Below the pieces are notes generated by a model. That model worked only from the letters and a program-made list of their open reading frames with translations, made no database searches and was not told the DNA's origin. A program made the translations under genes and the position numbers. Positions 61,301-64,000 of a DNA stretch of 64,000 nt are shown one piece after another (within the stretch, counting starts at the first letter, position 1; each line of letters begins with the position of its first letter). The DNA comes from CBDBJR01 sp965206445. GTDB taxonomy: Bacteria; Pseudomonadota; Gammaproteobacteria; Arenicellales; Poriferihabitantaceae. The DNA is taken from contig CBDBJR010000002.1 of the NCBI GenBank assembly GCA_965206445.1, forward strand, positions 310,001 to 374,000. Direction: 5' to 3'.

Positions 61301-64000
61301 TTCACCTACACGGTGGTCGCCGCCGACCACGATGCCGATGGCGTGGCAGTGGCGATCAATGCCCTGACGGCCAACAGCGACACAATCCAGGACGCCGCCG
61401 GCAACGACGCCGTGCTTGATCACGCTGCGATTGAGGCGGCATTCGCCAATCGAGTGGACACCACCGTGCCGACACTGAGCACGGCAACAATCAATGGCAG
61501 GATACTGACGCTGACCTACGATGAGGCGCTTGACGACAGCTCGGTGCCGGTGCCGGCAGACTACACGCTGACACTGGGGGCGGGCGTTGCCCCGACGGTG
61601 GACAACGGCGGCGTGGCTATCCGCGGGCAGACGGTGACGCTGACGCTCAGTGTGGCCGTCGAATCAACCGACGTAGTGACGCTGGCCTACAGCGCCGGCC
61701 CGACCCCGGTGCGCGATCAGGCCGGCAACGCCGCCGCCGAACTAACGACCCAGACGGTAGACAACGCCACCGATACACTGCCGAGCTTTGGCAATGCGGC
61801 AGTGGAGGCGCAGATTTACACAGTCGGTGTGGCCGTCGGCACGCTGCAACTGCCGGCGGCGAACGGCGGCAGCGGAGTGCTGAACTACACGCTGGCGCCG
61901 GCGCTGCCGAACGGTCTGACATTCAATGCGGAGGATCGCCAACTCAGCGGCACGCCGCTGGTGGCGATGGCGCCGACGACCTACACGCTGACGGCGACCG
62001 ATGCGGTCGAGCCGGACAGCGCGACACTTGAGTTCATGCTGACCGTCACGGAGCTGTTGTCGGCCACCTTCGCGGTGCCGGAAACCGCCGCTGACCATAC
62101 CCCTGTCGGCAGTCCGCTGACACCGAGCCACTTCCCGAATGGCGTACAGGACTGGAGCATCACCGCCGGCAACGCCGACGGGGTGTTTGCCATCGGCCCG
62201 ACCGACGGGCAGCTAACGGTCGCGATGGCCGAGTTGCTCGACTTCGAGACCGCGGATAGCCACACGCTGACGGTGCAACTGACGGTCGGCGCGGCGACGG
62301 CGGAGGCCACCGTCACGATCAACGTCGGCCCGGTCAACGAGGCGCCAACGGCGACAGGCAACATTGCACCGCAGACGGTCACCGTCAGCCTGCCGGCGGT
62401 CACGGTTGATGTCGCCGGCCACTTCAGCGACCCGGAAGAGGACAGCTTGACCTACCATGCGATGTCGGCTGCCGAAGACACCGCCACCGTCCGTGTGCAA
62501 GGCAGTGTCGTCACCATCAGCGCAGTGGCGGCAGGCGTGACGACCATCAGGGTAACCGCGGCCGATTCGGCCGATACGGAACTCAGCCCGTCGAGGGCGA
62601 TACAGGAGATTGCCGTGACGGTCAACCCGGCGCCGTCGCTGCTGACGATGACCTTCACGGTGCCCGAAGACGCCGCCGTCGACACTGCCGTCGGCAGCCC
62701 GCTGGTGCCGAGCAATTTCCCGGAAGGCGCGCAGGTCTGGCGTATCACTGGCGGCAACGTCGGCACGGTGTTCGGGATCGACTCGCTGAGCGGGCAGCTA
62801 ACGGTAATCGAACCGCTCGACTTTGAGACCGTGTCGATCTACACGTTGACGGTGCAACTGACCGTCGGCCCCGCCACGGCAGAGACCACCGTCACAATCA
62901 ACGTCGGCCCGGTCAACGAGGCGCCAACGGCGACAGGCAACATTGCGCCGCAGACAGTCACCGTCAGCCTGCCGGCAGTCACCGTCGATGTCGCCGGCCA
63001 CTTCAGCGACCCGGAAGAGGGCGCCCTGACCTACCACGCGGAGTCGGCTGCCGATGACACCGCGACCGTCAGTATACAAGGCAGTGTCGTGACCATCAGC
63101 GCAGTGGCGGCGGGCGATACGACAATACGGGTAACCGCAGCCGATTCATCCGATACGGACAGTAATCAGTCCAGGGTAACGCAGCAGATTGCCGTGACGG
63201 TCAACCCGGCGCCGTCGCTGCCGGCGATGACCTTCACGCTGCCCGAAGACGCCGCCGCCAACACCAACGTCGGCAGCCCGCTGGTGCCGAGCAACTTTCC
63301 GGCGGGCACGCAGGCCTGGCGTATCACCGACGGCAACCCCGGCACGCTGTTCGCCATCCATCCGACCACCGGGCAGCTAACGGTAATCGAGCCGCTCGAT
63401 TTCGAGACCACGGCGAGCTACACGTTGACAGTGCAATTGACCGTCGGCCCCGCCACGGCGGAGACCACCGTCACCATCAACGTCGGCCCGGTCAACGAGG
63501 CACCAATTGTGGTGGGCAACATTGCACCGCAGACGGTCACCATCGGTGGCGTGGAGTCGGTCACGGTTGATGTCGCCGGCCACTTCAGCGACCCGGAAGG
63601 GGGCGCCTTGACCTACCGTGCGGCGTCGGCTGCCGATGACACCGCCACTGTCAGTGTACAAGGCAGTGTCGTGACCATCAGCGCAGTGTCAGCAGGCGAT
63701 ACGACCATCAGGGTAACCGCGGCCGATGCGTCCGATACAGACAGTAATCAGTCCAGGACGACGCAGCAGATTGCCGTGACGGTCAATGCGGTGCCGACCA
63801 TCACCGCCATCGAGCTGACGTCGCAGGCCCGCAATGACGTCTATGCGATTGGCGACACCATTGAGGCGACGGTCACCTTCAGCCAGGCGGTCACGGTCAC
63901 CGGTCTGCCACAACTGGCGCTGACGGTGGGCACGCAGACGCGCCCGGCGGTCTACGCCGGCGGCAGCACGACCACGGCGCTGGTATTCAGCTACCCGGTG
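34304..64000 (+). CDS. Giant secreted LRR/cadherin-type modular protein C (3' partial, at least 9,899 codons)
   Basis: One frame is open from ATG 34304 to the window end, implying a protein over 1 MDa. A long N-region (about 35 residues) precedes the signal peptide core LKQLAALLLLSAALAPAPTI. The shared N-terminal domain (34490-35070; FYFNGRKVADDYNDFYDGSWD) and two He_PIG modules follow. From 35690 to 53780 the cassette LTEA.LF beta-sandwich, LRR solenoid and (usually) cadherin-like beta-sandwich recurs: LRR 1 begins near 36005, then 37275, 38980, 40225, 41560, 43110, 44520, 45775, 47175, 48340, 49235, 50215, 51745 and 52925. LRR 15 is at 57040-57975. From 53791 the protein is mostly E-set-like DDDGV pairs, SwmB-like, He_PIG, cadherin and Ig-like modules. 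Each LRR keeps both Cys caps. A His/Gly/Asp-rich insert lies at 50969-51145. Probably a very long surface adhesin or receptor; ligand and anchoring are unknown. Confidence 0.92.
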   Translation, partial: MQNYLASARRLCADAGPQHTPKHPNVYARRHGTARLKQLAALLLLSAALAPAPTIAQTTCDGPVIWPRTVKGLLTFIGIVPDCLSFDAPYRILFVTNTNRSGTSGNIDDYNAFVRGQAYRTHFRNAGINNTFTALVSTVAVHARDNTNTNPNTDGPGVPIFYFNGRKVADDYNDFYDGSWDTQETRSPTGFTIGNLQVFTGSTSRGVGTVSRLGENFVKFGRSGEARAEIDNSRLVLHSDSTARLYGLSAVLTVPRPADTGPPVFDDATSIDKQMYVAQLEMPGLTLPAATGGDGPLSYTITPALPAGLTLTGRTLSGTPSGTAEGPTTYTYTVSDSDTNTATTDTGTLAFTIEIFGYLGRFTPMFSSVSSIPAQVYRVDRDIGAVILPEAFGTAPPLRYSIKPPLPDGLHFDSVTRTLSGTPAAGSVQAAIEYEYIVHDSDTNLTDFSTLDFTIQIHRPTPTATLFGRLTEANLFTTTVPTVTVTLVNAEYVSGLLPAHFVLTEDVAGTVSVVDVNRASDTEATLTLAYTNRDITTNGEWSVTVATAGHNRPDIGALATNTLPIVASFGTNICGRTAQVREAILAVSAAGECTSVGDLGTIPRLDLTGQVTNGLRRGDFAGLSGLQSLDLSANSLETLPDAIFSDLAALQLLHLQGNRLAFFQTDLFNSLTGLLELNLQNNRLTALPATIFDGLTALQGLNLTGNLFAARTGLPAGIFAGVLATLRRIGPVNFTVDDTVRRAHFVCSRPDFMRIVEATAEVDDCLRISVAQLNTALAPMDATLSDLMISAGSLEPAFDRDTSAYAVAVAFGVDSVMVTPTASQSDASITVNGSTVDSGSTSNAIALTLGTEVLITMVVTAADTVTTATYTVTVTHALPVATLAASTTLTEANLLADPAPTVTVTLVDSEYAAADALKPGDFTLTDTLPGSVSVTDFTRNDDTMVTLTLAYTTDDILVDGTLSVTVAASGHNRPDTGTLTTNTVSITASPGTNICDRTPRVRDEILRQSTASECTSVGDLGTITHIDILGQEVISLQRGDFAGLSRLDFLGLGSSRLETLPDGIFNGLTALRMLHLEFNRLVTLPVDIFNGLSALKGLRLLNNPLEILPINIFNGLSALEQLWLYNTPLGSIESGLFDGLSALQELYLNNNRFETLPSDIFAGLSALRELRLGGNRFATLPSDIFAGLSALEQLELNNNLFETLPTGIFDGLSALGSLFLTRNRLSSLEAELFDDSTGLAGLLLGKNRLTTLPVNIFNGLNMLSTLALDGNPFTPETGLPAGVFDDVLDTLGKINDPEDDFFNIDQAVRDAHFVCSRPDFMRIVEATAAVDDCVRMTSTQLSTALPLIAAATLSELMISAGDLEPAFDPDLFDYAVTVARHIDTVTVTPTASQSRATITVNGDSVASNSASNAIALAPGTALPIAIVVTAADTGLTTTYTVTVTRPMPVATLAASTPLTEASLFADPAPTVTVMLADTEYAADGDLKLDDFSVTDSLAGSVSVSGFTRNHDTLATLTLAYTTTDILVNGTLSVTVAASGHTDTGVLPTNTVPITVSTGTNICARTAQVRAAILAMSAAGECTSVGDLGTITRLDLTGQSGLQSGDFAGLSALETLELRFNSFTTLPTNIFAGLSALTVLDLSGNYNLELEAGIFAGLSALTRLQLPGNRHATFDAGIFADLSMLRVLDLRSNLFTPGSGLPAGIFDDVLDTLGEIGADFLVDEVVRDAHFICSRDDVAAIVAATAGVSDCLRISVAQLNIAIAPMDATLSDLMISAGSLEPAFDPAITHYAVTVAGSVETVTVTPTASQSGATIAVNGDRVASNSASNAIALTLGTAVPITMAVTATDTVTTATYTVTVTHAMPVATLATSTTLTEANLLADPAPTVTVTLADSEYAAADDLKPGDFTLTDTLPGSVSVTGFTRNNDTLVTLTLAYTTDDITINGTLSVTVAASGHTDIGALPTNTVPIIASPGTNICDRTAQVQEAILAASVAGECTRVGDLGTITQLDLFRKRIAVLQRGDFAGLSRLDTLNLSSNRIETLPADIFNGLTALQVLGLSGNALTSLKPELFNGLTALQMLDLSDNTFTLLEPELFDGPTRLLELRLDYNRLTTLPANIFNRLDKLQKLHLVGNLFTPGTGLPTGIFDRALHVLGEIGVDFLVDDVVRDAHFVCSRDDADAIVAITAGVTDCLSISAAQLTPALPLVDATLSALMVSVGELKPAFDPDLFDYAVSVAGSVDTVAVTPTATQSGATIAVNGSNVNSGSASNAIALTPGIGVPITMVVTAEDSVTMATYTVTVTREILAATLIASTALTEANLLADPVPTVTVALADSEYAADGDLKLGDFTLTDTLPGSVSVIDFTRNNDTLVTLTLAYTTTDILVDGTLSVTVAATGYNGSDSDALTTNTVPITASPGTNICDRTPEVRDKILIASSASGCTNVGDLGTIVHLKLFGRGITALHRGDFAGLSRLNWLGLASNRLEVLPDGIFNGLSALQTLQMDFNRLVTLPANLFNGLTALQVLQLYANPLETLPANIFNGLSALTKLELQDTSLGSLESGLFNGLTALQMLYLERNDLETLPPNIFNGLSALQELRLNGNRFATLPPGIFAGLSALGRLQLNRNRLTTLPANIFNGLNKLTSLTVHDNPFTPGTGLPAGLFDDVLDTLGDIGDDFLVDDTVRDAHFVCSRPDFMRIVEATAAVDDCVRMTSAQLSTALPLIAAATLSELMISAGDLEPAFDPAIPDYAVTVASHIDTVTVTPTASQSGATITVNDDSVASNSASNAIALAPGTALPIAIVVTAADTGITATYTVTVTRPMPVATLVASTALTEANLLADPAPTVTVTLADSEYAADDALMLGDFSVTDTLPGSVSVTGFTRNNDTLVTLTLAYTTTDILVDGTLSVTVAASGHTDTGVLPTNTVPITASPGTNICARTESVQYAILAVSAASECARVGDLGTITRLDFVAQNLDLAGGLQRGDFAGLSRLDFLGLNSNRLETLPDNIFDDLSALRELRLDMSRFETLPDNIFDNLSALTILQLNGNRFATLPADMFNGLPKLKQLYLSDNLFTTLEAGLFDNTTALVELYLERNRLTTLPANIFNGLDKLAALFLEDNPFTPGIGLPTGIFDDVLDTLGPIGALSSFFVDGTGRQAHFVCSRPDFMWIVEATADVDDCLRVTSTQLSTAIPLIAAATLSELMMSAGDLEPAFDPDLFDYAVTVANRVDTVTVTPTASQSDATITVNDSNVDSASASNAIALTRGTAVPIPIVVTAAATGLTTTYTVTVTHAPPPTATLTASPALTEASLFAATAPTVTVTLAHSEYAADGDLRPGDFSVTGTLAGAVSVAGVTRTSDTTVALTLAATEDILAAGELSVTVAASGHLDIGALTTNTVPITVSTGTNICGRTAQVRETILAMSAADECTSVGDLGTITRLDLTGQSRLQSGDFAGLSALETLELQFNRFTTLPTDIFAGLSALTVLDLSGNYNLELGAGIFAGLSALTRLQLLGNRHATFDAGIFADLSMLRVLDLRSNLFTAGSGLPAGIFDDVLDTLGEIGADFLVDEVVRDAHFICSRDDVAAIVAATAGVSDCLRISVAQLNIAIAPMDATLSDLMISAGTLEPAFDRDTSAYAVAVAFGVDSVMVTPTASQSGATITVNGSTVDNGSASHAIALTLGTAVPITLVVTAADAVTTATYTVTVTHALPVATLAASTTLTEASLLADPAPTVTVTLVDSEYAAADALKPGDFRLTDTLPGSVSVTGFTRSNDTMVTLTLAYTTNDILVDGTLSVTVAAAGHNRPDTGALTTNTVSITASPGTNICDRTAQVQEAILAESVADECASVGDLGTITQLDLFRKRIVALQPDDFAGLSRLDLLGLSSNRIATLPAGIFNRLTALQTLDLNDNELTLLEPEHFDDLTALQVLDLGVNAFTALDPELFDGLTKLLTLRLDFNGLTALPADIFAGLSALKQVYLNGNRLTTLPANIFNGLGRLQVLRLADNGFTSSTGLPVGIFDDVLNTLGEIGVDFLIDDVVRGAHFVCSRDDAAAIAAVVGVTDCLKVSAAQLTPAIPLVDATLSALMISVGDLEPAFDPAIPDYAVTVAGRVDTVTVTPTATRSGATIAVNGDNVASNSASNAIALTPGTAVPITVVVTAADAVTMATYTVTVTRVVPAATLAASTALTEASLLAGPAPTVVVTLADTEYAANGDLKLGDFSVTDTLPGSVSVTGFTRSNDTMVTLMLAYTTNDIIVNGELSVTVAAAGHTDTGALTTNTVPITASPGTNICGRTPQVRDAILAVSSASDCTSVGDLGTITRLNLRKQRITALQRGDFAGLPRLDFLNLSSNRIETLPDGIFNGLTALQDLNVSGNDLTSFEPEFLDGLTALQILDLGGSYITSLDPELFDGLTKLVDLRLDYNALTTLPVDIFDGLSELNQLRLTGNYFTSLDAELFDGLTELVKLTLSYSQLATLPANIFNGLGALRKLRMNGNVFTPGTGLPAGIFDDVLATLGEIGNDFFVDDTVRRAHFVCSRNDVAAILVVTAGVSDCLRISAAQLTAAIAQIDPTRALLTGPLTEADLFASTPTVTVTLVNTQYVTGLAAAHFGLTEDIDGTVTITGATRDAATTATLTLAYDDVDIIGDGTLSVTVLAAGHTGTDELPTATIPITASAAMNICGRTPWVRDAILISVNPPASDCTNVTAAQLLSIRFLDLSGRKPSPQGSGGAAGVSGQAETTLDLSGQGLSMLASSDLAGLSDLTGLNVSNNNLSTLPADVFASLGALRTLHLGGNVFTPRTGLPAGVFDAVLATLGEIGTGFLVDDTVRRAHFVCSRDDAAAIVAVTAGVSDCLRISAAQLTTAIAQIDSALARLTGTLTEASLFALPLPTVTVTLPKTQYVTAGLAAAHFRLVEDIDGAVTIADVTRDDATTATLTLAYDNVDITDDGTLSVTVLAAGHTGTDELPTATIPITASAGMNICDRTPQVRGVILAAIRPPASDCTNVTAAQLQSVTTLDLSGQSAAGQHSGGVAGASGQTETTLDLSAQGLSVLRKSDLVGLSYLTGLNLSNNNFSTLPAGSFTSLTALETLNLSGNDLVALPAGVFAGLGVLRTLRLDGNAFTPGTGLPAGVFDAVLDTLGEIGNDFLVDATVRRAHFVCFRDDVDAIVAAAGVSDCLRISAAPLTTARAQLNPTAAILVGPLTEAGLFASPSPTVTVTLSNTQYVIAAPAATHFRLTEDIDGAVTIVAVTRDNATTATLTLAYDNVDITDDGTLSVTVLAAGHTGTDDLPAATIPITASAGMNLCARTPWVRDAILVTIRPVASDCTNVTVAQLRSIKRLDLSGKRPSPQGSGDVAGVSGQTGTTLDLSGQGLSVLRKSDLAGLPDLTALNLSDNDFSTLPADVFADLTELEILNLSDNDIVELPAGVFAGLRALRSLRLDDNDLGTLPTGVFTGLGVLRTLRLDGNPLTARTGLPAGIFDGVLDTLGVIGAAFVVDTTARRAHFVCSRNAADAIVAATAAVTDCLRITAAQYNAALPEVDATLRTLGLGSGLSNGHGHGPGHGHDDDDDDDDDNDDDDNDDDDDDDDDDHGHGPGHGPGPGHGHGPGHGHGHLQPRFNSAITSYAISTRSSTKTTYVKPTVTRSGATITVNGVSVDSGRNSQRIALAPDMTTTITIVVTAADTRTTKTYTLDVTRGQESSATARLAAPMPLTEANLDGATVTVMLSGGEYVDDGLEVGDFVPVDTVPGEVTVSRATRTKKNRATLTLAYDGTAFNGDATLSVRILASGYNGDAALTTRYAVGITATAAVAVNICARTAAVRDAILDALDGRDCMRVTGLGRVTTLDLEKARITSLQSGDFAGLSGLRTLNLKDNALSTLPAKVFAGLTALDSLDLESNALTRLDAGMFAGLRLQVLRLSRSPFKSNDGLPTGIFDAILPTLDPGQRRDMVDAVGRRAHFVCSRRDADAIVAVTAGVKDCISVTAAQFNAALPRIDARLIALKLSIGDLKPAFNPAITDYTVNVDDSVDSVTVTPTATQSDATIVVAVNGEVASDTVMQAIVLPTATPVPITFVVTAPGGGATEVYTVSVASGEPLVPAATLTGPLTEAGLFASPSPTVTVTLTNTLYVSSGLAAAHFRLAEDIDGAVAIVDVNRDDAVTATLTLAYDNVDFAADGTLSITVLADGHISAGDLPTVTIPITASAGVNLCGRTPEVRDAILDAIHPPASDCTNVTTAELQSVTALDLEGQNISMLGSSDFSGLSGLTLLDLNRNELNALPADIFAGLSSLAELRLDKNRFTTFDADIFAGLSMLGALKLRNNHFTAGSGLPAGIFDAVLNTLGAIGTGFLVDRNVRDAHFVCSRDDADAIVAVTVGVSDCLRISAAQLTAAIPLTADATLHDLMISAGTLNTAFDPATTDYAVAVAGSVDSVTVTPTAQTGATITVNDAPVVSGNDSAPIDLTADMVETIGIVVTAADRRTIKTYRLMVTRAAAPLSITGIELTSQARNDVYAIGDTIEATVTFNQAVVVTGLPQLALTVGTQTRPAVYASGSTTTALVFSYPVVADDRDDDGVSIGTDALTLAGGMIRDVTDTIDALITHSVEVDATVAHKVDGIAPMVTDLVLTAGPYMAGDAITLTATFSEAVTVDTGGGTPQIPILVGSASRPAVYAGGSDSMALVFTYTVVAADHDDDGVAVAINALTANSDTIQDAAGNDAVFNHAAIEAAVANRVDTTVPMLSTAIIDGRILTLTYDEALDDSSVPAPSAWTLTLESGTAPTVNPGGVAINGTTVTLTLSAAVVSTDVVTLDYTAGTDPLRDQAGNAAAGLTTRTVNNTTDALPSFVGESVAAQIYTVGVAVGAVQLPAASGGNGVLSYTLAPALPNGLTFNAENRQLSGTPLLAMAPTTYTLTATDADAVEPDGATLEFMLSVTELLSATFAVPETAADNTPVGSPLVPSHFPNGIQVWSITAGNADGVFAIGPTDGQLTVAMTALLDFETADSHTLTVQLTVGAATAEATVTINVGPVNEAPIGVGSIAPQTVTLGGVASVTVDVAGHFSDPEGDSLTYHAASAADDIATVRVQGSVVTISAVSVGDTTIRVTAADASDTDSNPSRTTQQIAVTVNAVPTITAIELTSQARNDVYAIGDTIEATVTFSQAVVVTGLPQLALTVGTQTRPAVYAGGSTTTALVFSYPVAVGDRDDDGVSIGADALTLVDDSMIRDVTDTIDALLTHSVEVDATVAHKVDGIAPMVTDLVLTAGPYMAGDAITLTATFSETVTVTPAGTPQIPIIVGSTPRPAVYAGGSDSMALVFTYTVVAADSDADGVAVALNALTANSDTIQDAAGNDAVLAHAAIEAAFANRVDTAVPMLNTATVDGRILTLTYDEALDDSSVPTPADYTLTLGAGVAPTVDTGGVTISGTTVRLMLSAIVVSTDAVTLAYSAGPAPVRDQAGNAAAGLITQAVGNNTGAPAAALTGPLTEAGLFATPAPTVTVTLTNAEYVATDDLLPSRFTPTDTIVGTVTVTGVTRDTATTATLTLGYDNVDITIVGALDITVAAVAHTGAGALTTDSIPITVSAGVNICDRTPLVRDAILGAINPRPSDCTNVPTTGLQAVKRLDLRNQSIPALQSGDFAGLTTLEELFLFDNRLTTLPPGIFAGLTTLRKLYLYSNRLSALPPAIFAGLSGLTVLQLDDNQFTTLPADIFVGLTALDTLYLHDNQLSTLPAAIFNGLTALTVLNLENNRLPTLSPGIFDDLTALTLLGLTGNQLATLPARIFAGLTVLEDLYLPNNLFTTLPADIFNGLAVLENLRLHNNLFTPGTGLPAGIFDDVLDTLGAIETTEEQGFRVDNIVREAHFVCSQDDAAAIAVFAGVSDCLLVSSAQFNDYLTQIGATLSALTISAGTLDPVFASDTADYTVTVLNNVTAVTVTPTAARVGATITVNTATVASGTPSEAIDLPTPGTAVPITIEVTSTGITVTYRLMVTRAAPPGITAIALTSNAGDDVYAIGDAIEATVTFSAAVTVTGLPQLALTVGTQTRPAVYVSGSTTTALVFSYSVVADDRDDDGVSIGTDALTLVGGMIRDVADTTDAVITHSVAVDATVAHKVDGVAPMVTDLVLTAGPYMVGDAITLTATFSEAVTVDTGSGTPQIPILVGSASRPAVYAGGSDAMALVFTYTVVAADSDDDGVAVAINALTANSDTIQDAAGNDALLDHVAIAATEANRVDTTLPTLSTAIIDGRILTLTYDEALDDSSVPAPAAWTLTLGAGTAPTVNPGGVTISGTTVTLTLSVAVVSTDVVTLAYSAGPTPVRDQAGNAAAGLTTQAVDNTTDALPSFIGESVEAQIYTVGVAVGALQLPTASGGNGVLSYTLAPALPNGLTFNAENRQLSGTPLLALAPTTYTLTATDADAVEPDSATLAFMLTVTELLSATFTVPETAADNTPVGSPLTPTNFPNGVQDWSITAGNTGTVFAINPTDGQLTVAAALDFETTVRYTLTVQLTVGAATAEATVTINVGPINEAPTATGNIAPQTVTVSLPAVTVDVAGHFSDPEEDSLTYHAVSAAEDTATVSVQGSVVTISAVSAGVTTITVTAADPSDTELSPSRATQEIAVTVNPAPSLPTMSFTVPEDAAADTAVGNPLVPSNFPAGVQVWRITGGNVGTVFEIDSLSGQLTVIEPLDFETVLSYTLTVQLTVGPATAEATVTINVGPVNEAPIAVDSIAPQTVTIGGVASVTVDVAGYFSDPERDVLTYHAASAAEGTATVSVQGSIVTISAVSVGDTTIRVTAADASDTDSNQSRVTQQIAVTVNAVPTITAIELTSQARNDVYAIGDTIEATVTFSAAVTVTGLPQLALTVGTQTRPAVYASGSTTTALVFSYPVVADDRDDDGVSIGTDALTHADGSMIRDATDTIDALITHSVAVDATVAHKVDGIAPMVTDLVLTAGPYMAGDAITLTATFSEAVTVDTGGGTPQIPILVGSTLRPAVYAGGSDAMALVFTYTVVAADHDADGVAVAINALTANSDTIQDAAGNDAVLDHAAIEAAFANRVDTTVPTLSTATINGRILTLTYDEALDDSSVPVPADYTLTLGAGVAPTVDNGGVAIRGQTVTLTLSVAVESTDVVTLAYSAGPTPVRDQAGNAAAELTTQTVDNATDTLPSFGNAAVEAQIYTVGVAVGTLQLPAANGGSGVLNYTLAPALPNGLTFNAEDRQLSGTPLVAMAPTTYTLTATDAVEPDSATLEFMLTVTELLSATFAVPETAADHTPVGSPLTPSHFPNGVQDWSITAGNADGVFAIGPTDGQLTVAMAELLDFETADSHTLTVQLTVGAATAEATVTINVGPVNEAPTATGNIAPQTVTVSLPAVTVDVAGHFSDPEEDSLTYHAMSAAEDTATVRVQGSVVTISAVAAGVTTIRVTAADSADTELSPSRAIQEIAVTVNPAPSLLTMTFTVPEDAAVDTAVGSPLVPSNFPEGAQVWRITGGNVGTVFGIDSLSGQLTVIEPLDFETVSIYTLTVQLTVGPATAETTVTINVGPVNEAPTATGNIAPQTVTVSLPAVTVDVAGHFSDPEEGALTYHAESAADDTATVSIQGSVVTISAVAAGDTTIRVTAADSSDTDSNQSRVTQQIAVTVNPAPSLPAMTFTLPEDAAANTNVGSPLVPSNFPAGTQAWRITDGNPGTLFAIHPTTGQLTVIEPLDFETTASYTLTVQLTVGPATAETTVTINVGPVNEAPIVVGNIAPQTVTIGGVESVTVDVAGHFSDPEGGALTYRAASAADDTATVSVQGSVVTISAVSAGDTTIRVTAADASDTDSNQSRTTQQIAVTVNAVPTITAIELTSQARNDVYAIGDTIEATVTFSQAVTVTGLPQLALTVGTQTRPAVYAGGSTTTALVFSYPV
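38324..39660 (+). repeat. Gene C internal duplication, first copy (partner at +5,541 bp)
   Basis: This stretch, from the end of LRR 2 through LRR 3, is nearly identical in protein and length to 43865-45200 (end of LRR 6 through LRR 7), at an offset of 5,541 bp. An overlapping stretch around 37930-38640 also resembles 42060-42770 at an offset of about 4,125 bp. Recent segmental duplication or gene conversion within the gene is the simplest reading. Confidence 0.75.
43865..45200 (+). repeat. Gene C internal duplication, second copy
   Basis: Partner of 38324-39660. The LRR 7 solenoid differs from LRR 3 by only a few residues (for example ELQFNRFTTLPTDIF versus ELRFNSFTTLPTNIF), while the beta-sandwich in between (44190-44510) differs more, giving a mosaic pattern. 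Confidence 0.75.
50969..51145 (+). repeat. His-Gly and poly-Asp insert in gene C
   Basis: A low-complexity insert of about 59 residues: repeated Gly-His/Gly-Pro, then Asp9-Asn-Asp4-Asn-Asp10 (51002-51076), then Gly-His/Gly-Pro again. It interrupts a cadherin-like beta-sandwich between DATLRTLGLG and LQPRFNSAITSYAI, where other copies have a short SxGxLxP loop. Composition suggests metal-ion binding or a flexible charged linker. Confidence 0.85.
53791..64000 (+). repeat. Supra-module repeat of gene C
   Basis: A multi-module block (two DDDGV modules, SwmB-like, then He_PIG, cadherin and Ig-like modules in varying number) restarts near 53791, 55688, 58276, 60745 and 63797. All but the 58276 copy open with nearly the same DNA (ATCGAGTTGACGTCGCAGGC, then CGCAATGACGTCTATGCGAT). 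The cadherin/Ig pair occurs once, not at all (replaced by LTEA.LF plus LRR 15), twice and three times in successive blocks. Confidence 0.8.

Overview
The window looks like part of a GC-rich proteobacterial genome, most likely gammaproteobacterial. It is dominated by three gigantic secreted-protein genes that account for about 55 of the 64 kb. The bacterial assignment rests on a hemJ-sufS-sufE housekeeping island, an IS481-like element and dispersed palindromic ATTCCCGC/GCGGGAAT repeats. A eukaryote-associated lifestyle is plausible because the giant proteins are built from eukaryote-like surface modules (cysteine-capped LRR, cadherin, Calx-beta), but that is inference.

Layout, left to right. 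(1) Giant gene A, 2-14569, enters from the left edge. (2) A C8 homopolymer, an out-of-frame C-terminal remnant, a long hairpin and a tandem array of 300-bp units (14555-16830). (3) An IS481-like element (about 16841-17970). (4) Giant gene B, 18393-29117, complete, with a signal peptide. (5) A second copy of the C8 tract, remnant, hairpin and 300-bp array (29103-31136); its first 1.08 kb is colinear with copy A at an offset of exactly 14,548 bp. (6) hemJ, sufS and sufE (31211-33521). (7) Tandem duplications of the 5' end of gene C (33509-34303). (8) Giant gene C, 34304 to beyond 64000, at least 9,899 codons with no stop.

A, B and C are paralogues assembled from one module set: a shared N-terminal secreted domain (seen in B and C), Calx-beta, putative-Ig (He_PIG), cadherin, Ig-like, PKD-like and SwmB-like modules, a recurring E-set-like module, and a cassette made of a 'LTEA.LF' beta-sandwich, an LRR solenoid with a two-Cys cap at each end, and usually a cadherin-like beta-sandwich (PF12733 type). 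I count 25 LRR solenoids (6 in A, 4 in B, 15 in C so far), with 2 to about 10 LRR units each.

The strongest signal is diversification. Between the duplicated 3' ends of A and B the flanks differ at about 1% of bases, but the LRR solenoid differs at about 7%, almost entirely by amino-acid changes at non-framework positions. Elsewhere, nearly identical caps enclose different numbers of LRR units. Together with the C8 tract that decides whether the last LRR keeps its C-terminal cap, the locus looks like a variable surface-receptor or adhesin system resembling, in logic, eukaryotic variable LRR receptors. The duplications, differences and tracts are seen in the sequence; diversifying function and phase variation are inference. 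All counts were made by eye.
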